This document shows, one piece after another, positions 45,163 to 52,707 of a DNA stretch of 64,000 nucleotides. Positions within the stretch are counted from its first letter, which is position 1, and every line of letters starts with the position of its first letter. The position numbers and the translations under genes are program-made. Location: positions 1-64,000 of the forward strand of contig CAVVIO010000068.1 of assembly GCA_963748095.1 (NCBI GenBank), read 5' to 3'. The DNA is from CAVVIO01 sp963748095. GTDB lineage: Bacteria > Bacteroidota > Bacteroidia > Bacteroidales > UBA10428. The notes under the pieces are model-generated. The model was not told the DNA's origin. It made no database searches and saw nothing but the letters and a program-made list of their open reading frames with translations.

Positions 45163-45366
45163 TCACGTCCCAAACTCGTCAGCCGTATACCTGAACTCGT
45201 CAGATACGTACCTGAACTCGTCAGTCGCGTACCCAAACTCGTCAGCCGTATACCTGAACTCCTCAGATGCGTACCTGAACTCCTCAGACACATACAAGAA
45301 CCCGTCAGACGCACTCCGGATGCTGTCAATCGTGTTCCGGATACTGTCAACGCACTCCGGGATCAC
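45163..45366 (-). repeat. 21-bp tandem repeat, possible small coding sequence with heptapeptide units
   Basis: About six to seven tandem copies of a 21-bp unit (ctcgtcagccgtatacctgaa, with variants) lie at 45174-45310. In one minus-strand frame they encode a start Met, a short head (MIPECVDSIRNTIDSIRSAS) and repeats of EFRY(A/V/T)(S/A/T)(D/E), 67 residues in total. A second frame is also open. Whether the DNA is translated is unclear: the unit length keeps frame, and the variable bases fall at particular codon positions, but there is no convincing ribosome-binding site. Confidence 0.55.
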
Positions 45367-45398
45367 TAATAATCAAACGCCCATTCCTTCGGATAAAC

Positions 45399-46448
45399 CT
45401 AAAACTCAAAAGGCTGAATGGTTGAATTCACCACCTGATCATACTGATCTACAGTCTGCAGGTACACTTTGTAAAATCCGATGTCTTCTGTTCTGATCCT
45501 GCGCGTAAGCAACTGGTCATTGACTGTTATTTCCCACCCGGAAGTCCGGACCGCACCATCAGGAACCAGCACCCCGCTTTCATAGCTGTACGGCTGAAAA
45601 TCATATTTTATACGGATACTGTTACCTTCTCCGTGCAGATTGTCCCGCATAGAATAACCGATTTGCTGATTCGCAAAATGCTGGTTTTTCACGTGCATTA
45701 TCTCGTATCCCGTTTCAGCTTCACCGGGGGTGTACTTATACACTTTCATACCGGTAACCTGTCCTTTAAATTCATGCAGACCCCTGGCAAATCCCACAAA
45801 ACCTTTACCGATCATTAGTATTGTTTCGAGCGAATCGCCCCTGTTTTTATCAACCTGCTTTGTTACATCCCCAAAAAACAACTGCGCGGAATCAGCGAAA
45901 AATGCGCTGGGAAAGGAATTGACGATGTTATTGCCTTCCTTCAGCTGAAGAATGATCCCTTCGGGCCTTTTATCGAGCACAAATGTATAGTCCTCACCCG
46001 ATACAACCGGGAAATAAGTATCCCTGCAATACAGGGGGTAACGGTCGTAACATATGGTATAAAAAAGGTTTTCGACCGGGAAAGGAATTACATTGTAATG
46101 CCCTATTTCCACTACCAGGTGAAACTGTGTTTCTTCCACGGCATCATCCTCGCTGTTTTTATTAATGGATCCATAGTACAATAAGGGCATAAACGAGGTC
46201 AAGGCTCCCCCGTTGTACCGGAAACCAATCTCTATTCTTCCGTAGGACAATTGCCTGAGGTCAGCAGGAATATCCGCTTCCCTGTAAATACCCGGCGAAA
46301 AATCACGGATCAGCGCCTCACTGAACCCGATATTTTTATAGGAACCCGTATAATCGCTGATGATAAGGTTTTCGGCATCCTTTTCATTGTTACAGGCGCC
46401 AAGCAGGATAATAAGGAAAGAAAGGACTGCATAACAAATATATTTCAT
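45399..46448 (-). CDS. Lipoprotein of unknown function
   Basis: A 349-aa lipoprotein with signal peptide MKYICYAVLSFLIILLGAC (lipobox LGAC). It is beta-rich, with repeated aromatic pairs and a central HEFKGQVTGMKVYKY segment like a concanavalin/LamG-type sheet, and a C-terminal strand set ending TVDQYDQVVNSTIQPFEF. I do not recognise a family. It follows the 46461 lipoprotein gene by 12 bp in the same direction and is likely cotranscribed with it. Confidence 0.78.
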   Translation of the reverse strand: MKYICYAVLSFLIILLGACNNEKDAENLIISDYTGSYKNIGFSEALIRDFSPGIYREADIPADLRQLSYGRIEIGFRYNGGALTSFMPLLYYGSINKNSEDDAVEETQFHLVVEIGHYNVIPFPVENLFYTICYDRYPLYCRDTYFPVVSGEDYTFVLDKRPEGIILQLKEGNNIVNSFPSAFFADSAQLFFGDVTKQVDKNRGDSLETILMIGKGFVGFARGLHEFKGQVTGMKVYKYTPGEAETGYEIMHVKNQHFANQQIGYSMRDNLHGEGNSIRIKYDFQPYSYESGVLVPDGAVRTSGWEITVNDQLLTRRIRTEDIGFYKVYLQTVDQYDQVVNSTIQPFEF

Positions 46449-46460
46449 AATCCAGGCTGT

Positions 46461-47270
46461 TTATCCTTCTTCACCGTAGATGTATTCGAGACCGTTCACC
46501 TTCACCGGATAGCCAAGTTCATTGTACTCATACGTGTAATCGACCGTGTAGGAGCTTTCCTCTCCCGAATAATAACTGATGGTTATCTGCCGGGTAATAT
46601 TATTCTCATTTGTATTCCTTCCGGGGGTTCCTTCCACAGCGAATACCTTAAAGGGATTATTCTTATCATCGTATAAATAGAGCGTTTTTGATTGCAGACT
46701 GGCAGTGCCGCCGTCTTCCATGTAATAAAATTTCTCTTCGGATACGTTTCCGTTGTTGTTATAAAGATAGGTGCGATAATATGTTAATTGATCCTGTGGA
46801 TTATATAAACTGATCTTCACTACTTTATTGTTCTCATACTCGTATTCTTCATAATTCATCAGCACCTTGTTATCATTATCCATGTAGTAATACCTTTTCG
46901 TGTCGAAGGTTCCCGCTTCCGTATAATCAAATTCCGTTATCTGCCCTACTTTCGCTTTTCGCGGATCGTCGCCTGCTTCAAAATCCGTTCCCGGTATAAT
47001 GGCACAACTCAGCGGATTCAGCGACTGGGCGATCTCGATCTTTGTGAGCCGGTTTTGTTCGTCATACAGAAACTTACGATAGGAAAAAAGCTGCACGTGT
47101 TCAAAAATACCGCCGGTATTGTAATAGGTAAAAACCTCCATATCACTTTCGGCCGTTTTGATCTGCCGCAATAATGTATTGCTCTGATAATCCTCGTATA
47201 CCGTTTCTTTTTCTTTCTCACAGGAACCAAGGAACAGTACAAGCATTGCAGGAATAAGTAATCTTTTCAT
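46461..47270 (-). CDS. Lipoprotein with YD/RHS-like beta-hairpin repeats
   Basis: A 269-aa lipoprotein with signal MKRLLIPAMLVLFLGSC. The mature part consists of strand-turn units resembling RHS/YD or MORN-like repeats: NTLLRQIKTAESDMEVFTYYNTGG, RKFLYDEQNRLTKIEI, YEEYEYENNKVVKISLYNPQDQLTYYRTYLYNNNGNVSEEKFYY, VDYTYEYNELGYPVKVNGLEYIYGEEG. These look like the repeats of short RHS-like lipoproteins frequent in Bacteroidota. Role unknown. It is divergent from hgcA with 108 bp between start codons, so the two promoters share that space. Confidence 0.78.
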   Translation of the reverse strand: MKRLLIPAMLVLFLGSCEKEKETVYEDYQSNTLLRQIKTAESDMEVFTYYNTGGIFEHVQLFSYRKFLYDEQNRLTKIEIAQSLNPLSCAIIPGTDFEAGDDPRKAKVGQITEFDYTEAGTFDTKRYYYMDNDNKVLMNYEEYEYENNKVVKISLYNPQDQLTYYRTYLYNNNGNVSEEKFYYMEDGGTASLQSKTLYLYDDKNNPFKVFAVEGTPGRNTNENNITRQITISYYSGEESSYTVDYTYEYNELGYPVKVNGLEYIYGEEG

Positions 47271-47321
47271 GTGTGTAGTGTTTAAATTGTTCTACCTAAG
47301 ATGATTTTCAGGGGAAAAAGG

Positions 47322-47353
47322 TTGCTTTATAAAATAAAGTTGTATATTGCAAC
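47322..47353 (+). promoter_or_regulatory. Promoter and overlapping dyad upstream of hgcA
   Basis: TTG at 47322-47324, 18 bp, then TATATTG at 47343-47349 fits the TTG...TAnnTTTG pattern with one mismatch. The same -7 region lies inside an imperfect dyad GTTGTATATTGCAAC (47339-47353), with outer arms GTTG/CAAC and the YA/TR inner pair. Such a TTGyA...TrCAA dyad over the -7 box is the sort of site MarR-type repressors bind. The nearest candidate regulator is the MarR gene at 48695. Confidence 0.5.
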
Positions 47354-47378
47354 AGTTTAATATTACAACTAATATATT

Positions 47379-48383
47379 ATGAATAATAATTCAATAGCCA
47401 TTCCCGGTGTTTTTCCGGATTGGAATTTATCGGATTACTTCGGGTCTTTAAAGGTGCGGTTATCCATCGGCCGAAATAATTACAGGGTTGAACCCGGGGT
47501 ATACAGGCTGGGGAATCCGGATGAAAATTCGGATGTATTTGTATCCGCAAATTATAAACTCAGTTTTGATGTGCTGCGAAAAAATTTAAAAGGCATGAAT
47601 GCCTGGATCCTGGTGCTGGACACAAAAGGTGTTAATGTCTGGTGTGCAGCCGGTAAAGGAACATTCGGGACCAATGAACTGATTCACCGGATCAACCTTC
47701 ACCACTTACATACCCTGGTTTCACACAGGCGGTTGATCCTTCCGCAACTCGGAGCCCCCGGAGTTGCAGCGCATGTTGTTAAAAAAGAGACGGGATTTAC
47801 TGTAAAATATGGTCCCGTGAGGGCTTCTGACATAAGCCAATATGTTGAAAGCAGGTGCAAAGCCAGTGAAACTATGCGCCGTGTGCGTTTTAATTTTAAA
47901 GACCGGCTTATAACTTCTCCGGTTGAGATCATGAATTCATTGTGGCAGATAGCACTGATAATCCTTGCATTTCTGGTTCTTTCGGGTTTATCATCATCAG
48001 GTTATTCACTGGAAACAGTCAGGCATGTAGGATTGAAAGATACCCTGATAATTCTGACGGCTTACCTCTCGGGAACGTTTTTAACTCCTGTGCTCCTGCC
48101 CTGGATACCCTCACGGTATTTTGCAGGTAAAGGTATTTTTATCCAGGCCCTTGTATTTCTGCTACTGGTAATTTCAGTACCGGGAAAACTTCCCCTGATC
48201 AGTTTACTGGCCTGGTTCCTGATGTCAGTTGCTTTATCCTCGTACCTTGCCATGAATTTTACCGGTGCAAGTACATTTACTTCGCTATCGGGAGTTAAAA
48301 AAGAACTGAAGCTGTTCATTCCGGTTCAGTTGTCAGCTGTAATAACAGGATTTATTTTATATGTTGTTTCAAAATTTGTATAA
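47379..48383 (+). CDS. hgcA: HgcA, corrinoid protein of mercury methylation
   Basis: Predicted membrane corrinoid protein that transfers a methyl group to Hg(II), making methylmercury together with HgcB. The 334-aa protein has an N-terminal corrinoid-binding domain containing the diagnostic cap-helix motif NVWCAAGKG (Asn86-Val-Trp-Cys89-Ala-Ala-Gly-Lys93), whose Cys is the proposed lower cobalt ligand. Other conserved HgcA blocks are VEPGVY, VFVSANYKLSFD, WILVLDTKG, SHRRLILPQLGAPGVAAH and KYGPVRASD. Residues about 185-334 hold five membrane helices, again as in known HgcA. Length matches the about 330-340-aa family. hgcB starts 2 bp after the stop. The motif separates it from CdhD/acetyl-CoA synthase corrinoid proteins that lack the membrane part. 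Confidence 0.97.
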   Translation: MNNNSIAIPGVFPDWNLSDYFGSLKVRLSIGRNNYRVEPGVYRLGNPDENSDVFVSANYKLSFDVLRKNLKGMNAWILVLDTKGVNVWCAAGKGTFGTNELIHRINLHHLHTLVSHRRLILPQLGAPGVAAHVVKKETGFTVKYGPVRASDISQYVESRCKASETMRRVRFNFKDRLITSPVEIMNSLWQIALIILAFLVLSGLSSSGYSLETVRHVGLKDTLIILTAYLSGTFLTPVLLPWIPSRYFAGKGIFIQALVFLLLVISVPGKLPLISLLAWFLMSVALSSYLAMNFTGASTFTSLSGVKKELKLFIPVQLSAVITGFILYVVSKFV

Positions 48384-48385
48384 CA

Positions 48386-48679
48386 ATGGATAATCAGATG
48401 TATTTAAAAGATGTGGTAACGCTTGCCCTGGATCCTTTGTTGTGTAACGGATGCGGAATGTGTGTGACAGTTTGCCCGCACCGGGTATTTCAGCTGGTAA
48501 ATAAAAAAGCCGCTATCACGAATAAGGATAAATGCATGGAATGTGGCGCCTGTTCCGTAAATTGCGAGCAGAATGCCATAACCGTTAATAGTGGTGTTGG
48601 TTGTGCTGCTGCCCTGATAAACAGCAGGATTAAAAAAACGGAGCCTGCCTGCGGATGTGGTAGTGCGCAATGTAATTAA
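48386..48679 (+). CDS. hgcB: HgcB, 2[4Fe-4S] ferredoxin of mercury methylation
   Basis: Predicted electron carrier that keeps the HgcA cobalt reduced and may hand Hg(II) to it. The 97-aa protein has two CX2CX2CX3C clusters: Cys20-23-26-30 (CNGCGMCVTVC) and Cys50-53-56-60 (CMECGACSVNC, the conserved HgcB motif). The extra Cys73 in GVGCAAALIN and a C-terminal Cys set (89, 91, 96 in CGCGSAQC) correspond to the conserved lone Cys and terminal Cys pair of characterised HgcB proteins. The gene follows hgcA by 2 bp, so translation is probably coupled. Genome neighbours encode no other corrinoid or Wood-Ljungdahl enzyme. Confidence 0.97.
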   Translation: MDNQMYLKDVVTLALDPLLCNGCGMCVTVCPHRVFQLVNKKAAITNKDKCMECGACSVNCEQNAITVNSGVGCAAALINSRIKKTEPACGCGSAQCN

Positions 48680-48694
48680 AATAAAACAAGAATT

Positions 48695-49141
48695 ATGGAA
48701 CAGGAGAAAATCAGAAAGTTCAGGGATACTATCAGGAAGTTTGAAAGGGAAATGTTTTTTCAGAATAACCTTTCCTGCTGCACCGGGGTAACACTGGCCC
48801 AGTGCCATACACTCCTTGAAATTGAGAATAAGGGAGTTATTTCCGTTACCGAACTTGCAAATTGCATGTCGCTCGATAAAAGTACCGTCAGCAGAACGAT
48901 CGACAGCCTGGTAAATAAAGGACTTATAAACCGGGAAATACCTTCCGATAACCGCAGAATAGCTCAGATCAGTCTAACAGAAGAAGGACAACGGACCTGT
49001 AATGATATCAACTCCAGAAATGACCGGTATATTCATGATAATTTATCCATTTTTACCGGTATGGAACAAAAGGAATTACTGAAGTTATTTGAAAAAATAA
49101 CAAACAATATGATCCAATTGAGAAAAACAAATCAGGGCTGA
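48695..49141 (+). CDS. MarR-family regulator, cysteine-rich, downstream of hgcAB
   Basis: A 148-aa MarR-type winged-helix protein: VTLAQCHTLLEIENKGVISVTELANCMSLDKSTVSRTIDSLVNKGLI with the wing REIPSDNRRIAQISLTEEG. It carries four cysteines before residue 60 (Cys28-Cys29 in NLSCCTG, Cys37 in AQC, Cys57 in ANC), an uncommon density for the family. It starts 15 bp after hgcB and is likely the third gene of the hgcAB operon. Cysteine clusters of this kind could bind Hg(II), arsenic or sense thiol oxidation; this is an inference. The dyad at 47339-47353 is a possible operator. Confidence 0.87.
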   Translation: MEQEKIRKFRDTIRKFEREMFFQNNLSCCTGVTLAQCHTLLEIENKGVISVTELANCMSLDKSTVSRTIDSLVNKGLINREIPSDNRRIAQISLTEEGQRTCNDINSRNDRYIHDNLSIFTGMEQKELLKLFEKITNNMIQLRKTNQG

Positions 49142-49284
49142 ATGTTGTAATAAGAATTGAATAATCATTATAGCGAGTCTGTGACTTGTGCCTTATACTT
49201 TAATACAGGAATAAACCTAAATTCTGCTATAAAACCTCTTTAAAAGCAAAAACCCCCACCAGGCAGGCCTAAGTCGTGTGGAAA

Positions 49285-49662
49285 CTACTCCTTCGATTTC
49301 TTTTCCGATAACTTAAGCATCGATTCCAACATCTTTGTAAGATCGTCCTCATACTTATTTACCATATCAATAGTAAGATCATTTGCTGCTATCCAAATCA
49401 ACTTATTTTCTTCATCATTGGTAGTAACAAAAGTCAGGTTCTTCACCTTTTTTTTAAATACTATTCGAAGCGCAATCTTGTTATCGTTAATAACACTTAA
49501 CTTTTTATCACCCTGGGTAATTGAATTTCCGCTGGTAATCGTTTTAAAGTTCTGTACCATTTCATTAAACATGGGTTGATATGAAGGTGGCAATGTCTGA
49601 CAAAAGCTGTTAGCTGCAAACAGAATAAGGCTAAGGGTTATAAGTATCTTTGATATCTTCAT
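49285..49662 (-). CDS. Small exported protein of unknown function
   Basis: A 125-aa protein with signal peptide MKISKILITLSLILFAANSFC followed by Q (cleavage after ANSFC or lipid modification of that Cys is possible, but the box is not ideal). The mature part ends with a charged helix (YEDDLTKMLESMLKLSEKKSKE). No family recognised. It lies opposite to the hgcAB operon and downstream of the RHS locus, with a REP copy between it and the MarR gene. Confidence 0.65.
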   Translation of the reverse strand: MKISKILITLSLILFAANSFCQTLPPSYQPMFNEMVQNFKTITSGNSITQGDKKLSVINDNKIALRIVFKKKVKNLTFVTTNDEENKLIWIAANDLTIDMVNKYEDDLTKMLESMLKLSEKKSKE

Positions 49663-49906
49663 GACTTTATAGATTAAATAAAAGCCTAAATTAAAAATTA
49701 TTTTAGTGTTATAAAATTGAAATCAGTAACAAAATACAAAATAATTGGATTTGTTTACGGGGATCAGGGAGATTACCACATAGTCGTTCCTCCTCACAAT
49801 GACATTGGAATAGTGGATTGTTTTAATTGTTGTTCCTCCTTACTCGCATGGATAACTGATCAATCAGTGCTCTTCCGATAATTCCATCAGTTGTTTTATC
49901 ACTTCT

Positions 49907-50128
49907 TCATCGAGGCAATACCTCCTTCAGTTTCTTTACGGTTCTCTGGTTAAAACCGCTCGATGATCTTCCTTTTTTCAACAGGAATATATCCTGCAGG
50001 AGATCGTCGATGATAATCCAGTCCTTATCTGTCATCAGCTCCTTTTCGGTTTTGTTTCCTGCACGGGCCCATCCGTCGATATCGCCGTCGTAATTTTTAT
50101 AGATGTTTATTTTCTCTTTTGTGATCAT
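49907..50128 (-). CDS. Candidate immunity protein for the RHS toxin
   Basis: A 73-aa soluble protein starting with an ATGA overlap on the RHS toxin stop codon, the tight coupling typical of polymorphic toxin immunity genes. The frame ends VKKLKEVLPR, but removing one base near 49921 gives a natural C-terminus KKLKEYCLDEEVIKQLMEL...EEH with a stop at 49864-49866, an 87-aa protein. The family is unknown. Features include an Asp-rich N-terminus (NYDGDIDGWARAGNK) and DWIIIDDLLQDIFLL. Function inferred from position only. Confidence 0.6.
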   Translation of the reverse strand: MITKEKINIYKNYDGDIDGWARAGNKTEKELMTDKDWIIIDDLLQDIFLLKKGRSSSGFNQRTVKKLKEVLPR

Positions 50129-52707
50129 TCTTCAAAGTTAATAACATGGTAGATAATCTTTATGTTTTTACTTTTTAATATCGGATATTCCGTTTTCCGC
50201 CATACACTTTCCGTGCCGACTCCGGTTTCAGCATTATGGAAAACATGAACCGTGCCTTCTGCCCTTCTTACAAATCTGGCCGATACTTTGCTCCATATTT
50301 TTTTGGATTGCGACCAGGGCATATTATTAGTTATTTCTGCCGTATGTTGTCCTTCTTCTGTCATTTCCAGCGTTATTCCCCCATTGGCGATTGCCCATTC
50401 CATAGCAGCATTTTTAGCATCATCACCGCCTGACCATAACACGATTATGGGCTTTTTGGTTGCGGTAGCGTTGGAACGGCTTCGTCCCTGTTGTTGTGCT
50501 ACATGTGTGGGTTCATGACCAACCAATTCGTTGCCCCCGCCATTGGAAGCCAAAGCCCCTGTGGCAGACTGACTTTCCTCCTCGTTTTGAGAAACAGATT
50601 TTTTAGCCTGTCCCCTGCGCCGCTGAGACCGGGTTGCTTTACCAAAACTCTTGTTCAGGTATTGCCCGGCGCTTTGCAGATAATGTACCAGCGGAAGCAT
50701 TCCTTCCGGATCGGTATAAATTACAGGGTTATCGAATGTGTACACATAAGGGCTCCAACCGGGTGTTTCCTCCGACAGCGGGTCAGCACCCAGCCAGGTG
50801 CTTGTTTGGGGATCGTAATACCGGGCGCCGTAGTCGTATAATCCGGTTTCGGCATCCAGTTCCTTGCCGTTGAACTTGTACGGGCTGTCCCAGTTAGAAT
50901 GTTGCTCCACAAAGGTTTCCCCGAAGGGCATGTAGGCGATAAACTGCACCACATCGCCATTGATATCGGTAATATATTGTGTGGAACCCAGGTGATCCGG
51001 GTGATAAAAATACTGCTGGTTTTCCACGATTGTTCCTGTACCAACGTAACCGAAGCCGGGATCCACGTTATCATTGGTGATATCGTCTCCCCACTGAATG
51101 GGTGCCCCGGGAGGTTCTCCGGGTGGAGCAAATATGGGTTTCTTCGGCCAGCCCCGCGGAGGTGTGGAATCAGGTGTACTGGCATCGGGATAGGCAATTC
51201 CCGAAATAAGGGGATCGGTATTAATGCCCTTCATGGTGGGTGGTCCCGGAGGCTGTGCTTCTGTTTTTTCGAAATTCACCTTCCCGTTCAGCAGCTGTTG
51301 CTGCCGGTTAATATAATTTACATTTCCTGCAGTCAGCTCAAATACACCCGGAAGATACTGATTCCGAAAATCTCCGTTACCGATCTTGCCCGCGATCCGT
51401 TTACTGCCCGCGTAATAATACTTGGTAAATCCGCTTTTCTGAAATACAAAGTATGGACTCAGGTAAACGGTATAGTCATTATCGGAATGATTAATAATCC
51501 CCACCGGAGCACCGTTTACATAGGCGCCCCGTGTACCACCCTGGCTTTTGATTACTCTTTTGCCGGAGGCATCGTACACATACTCGCTCAGGTATCCGTC
51601 GTCATCAATCATAGCCAGCCTGTTTTCCTCGTCCCAGGCAAGCTGACGATATGCATTGCTTTGCCCGTCTTCCCAGTATGTGGGGTTACCATCTTCATCG
51701 TAACTAAAGTCCCGGTTGCCTATGGCAGAGGCTGCATCGGGCTTGGGACCATCATAGGAATAGGTAAAATCGTAACTTGTTGCCGTTTGTTTTTCGCTGT
51801 TCAGCGTATGTTCCTGGGTTTTGGAAAGTATATTACCCACGTTATCGTACTGCATGGACAGTGAATAATCAGAATTGTCCTTCTGGCCTTTAAAACTTCC
51901 GGTAGCACTGGTAAGCCTGTAAAGATTGTCATACGTGTAGGATTGTGTTACCGATCCACCCAGGTCATTTGCCGGCGTTCCGATTCCGGCAATTTCCAGG
52001 ATATTGCCCACGGCGTCGTAGGTGTATTTGTTGTCCGTTATTTCCTGATCGTTGGAAATCAGCGACAACTCGTCAAGGCGTTGCCGTTTATCATCGTAAT
52101 GATACCGGGTTACCGCGCCGTTGCCGTATTTCAGGTAAACCTGTTTTTCGAATTTATCATAACCGATGCGGGAAAGATAGGCATAGGTGCGGCCCAGTTT
52201 CTCTCCGGTCATTTTCTCAAGCTTGCCGGCTTTGTTATAGGTGTAGGTCACTACTTCACCATCCGGATACGTCATGGTATCCACCCTGTTCCAGGTATCG
52301 TAACGGGCACTCCAGATAAAGGTGCGCATATCCGATTCACCCAGCTGCACGGTGCGTATGGTCTTTACTACCTGTCCGAGCGGACTGTAGAAAAATTCCT
52401 GTCCCCCGCTGGCATCCTGTACCAGCACAACACGGCCTGCCCGGTTAAAAGCAGCGCCCGGTTTTCCGTAGGTATAATTCACCCTGTTTTGTATACTCCT
52501 TGGGTAAACAATTTCGGTGAGCCGTTCCCGGTCGTAATGGTAGTTGATCTCTCCGCCATCCGGAATATATTTTCGGAGATTGGCCGTGATCTCTTTCAGC
52601 AGATTGCCGGCAGCATCGTAGGTGTATTCCGTTAACCCGGCATCGGGCAGGTCAGTGGATGATCCTGCGCCCCAGCATATCATAATCAGAAGAAGTGACA
52701 TTCCCAT
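50125..52707 (-). CDS. RHS-repeat toxin protein, C-terminal segment with variable toxin domain
   Basis: C-terminal about 860 residues of a giant SpvB/RHS protein. YD repeats fill the first half (YTYDAAGNLLKE, YRYDDKRQRLDEL). The conserved RHS core is YYHPDHLGSTQYITDINGDV, PFGE, YKFNGKELD, ETGLYDYGARYYDP and the terminating PLSEE...YTFDNPVIYTDPEGM. Beyond the core, about residues 700-860, lie a basic linker, a GHEPTHVAQQQG motif (HExxH as in DUF4157-like metallopeptidase helices) and a polymorphic C-terminal domain (VLWSGGDDAKNAAMEWAI..., YHVINFEE) which I cannot name. The true N-terminus is upstream: this frame joins the next segment by a one-base shift at about 52654. Confidence 0.88.
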   Translation of the reverse strand: MGMSLLLIMICWGAGSSTDLPDAGLTEYTYDAAGNLLKEITANLRKYIPDGGEINYHYDRERLTEIVYPRSIQNRVNYTYGKPGAAFNRAGRVVLVQDASGGQEFFYSPLGQVVKTIRTVQLGESDMRTFIWSARYDTWNRVDTMTYPDGEVVTYTYNKAGKLEKMTGEKLGRTYAYLSRIGYDKFEKQVYLKYGNGAVTRYHYDDKRQRLDELSLISNDQEITDNKYTYDAVGNILEIAGIGTPANDLGGSVTQSYTYDNLYRLTSATGSFKGQKDNSDYSLSMQYDNVGNILSKTQEHTLNSEKQTATSYDFTYSYDGPKPDAASAIGNRDFSYDEDGNPTYWEDGQSNAYRQLAWDEENRLAMIDDDGYLSEYVYDASGKRVIKSQGGTRGAYVNGAPVGIINHSDNDYTVYLSPYFVFQKSGFTKYYYAGSKRIAGKIGNGDFRNQYLPGVFELTAGNVNYINRQQQLLNGKVNFEKTEAQPPGPPTMKGINTDPLISGIAYPDASTPDSTPPRGWPKKPIFAPPGEPPGAPIQWGDDITNDNVDPGFGYVGTGTIVENQQYFYHPDHLGSTQYITDINGDVVQFIAYMPFGETFVEQHSNWDSPYKFNGKELDAETGLYDYGARYYDPQTSTWLGADPLSEETPGWSPYVYTFDNPVIYTDPEGMLPLVHYLQSAGQYLNKSFGKATRSQRRRGQAKKSVSQNEEESQSATGALASNGGGNELVGHEPTHVAQQQGRSRSNATATKKPIIVLWSGGDDAKNAAMEWAIANGGITLEMTEEGQHTAEITNNMPWSQSKKIWSKVSARFVRRAEGTVHVFHNAETGVGTESVWRKTEYPILKSKNIKIIYHVINFEE

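Noticed and set aside
45163..45366. CRISPR array
   Set aside because: Units are contiguous 21-bp tandem copies with small variants, without spacers of unique sequence, and no cas gene lies nearby.
48695..49141. mer-type mercury resistance regulator (MerR) or mer operon
   Set aside because: The protein is a MarR winged helix, not MerR, and no merA, merT or merP is seen in the window.
50236..52635. Long plus-strand open frames within the RHS locus (up to 321 codons)
   Set aside because: They are antisense to strongly recognisable YD/RHS repeats and show no family motifs or signal sequences; they are shadow frames of the compositionally biased repeats.
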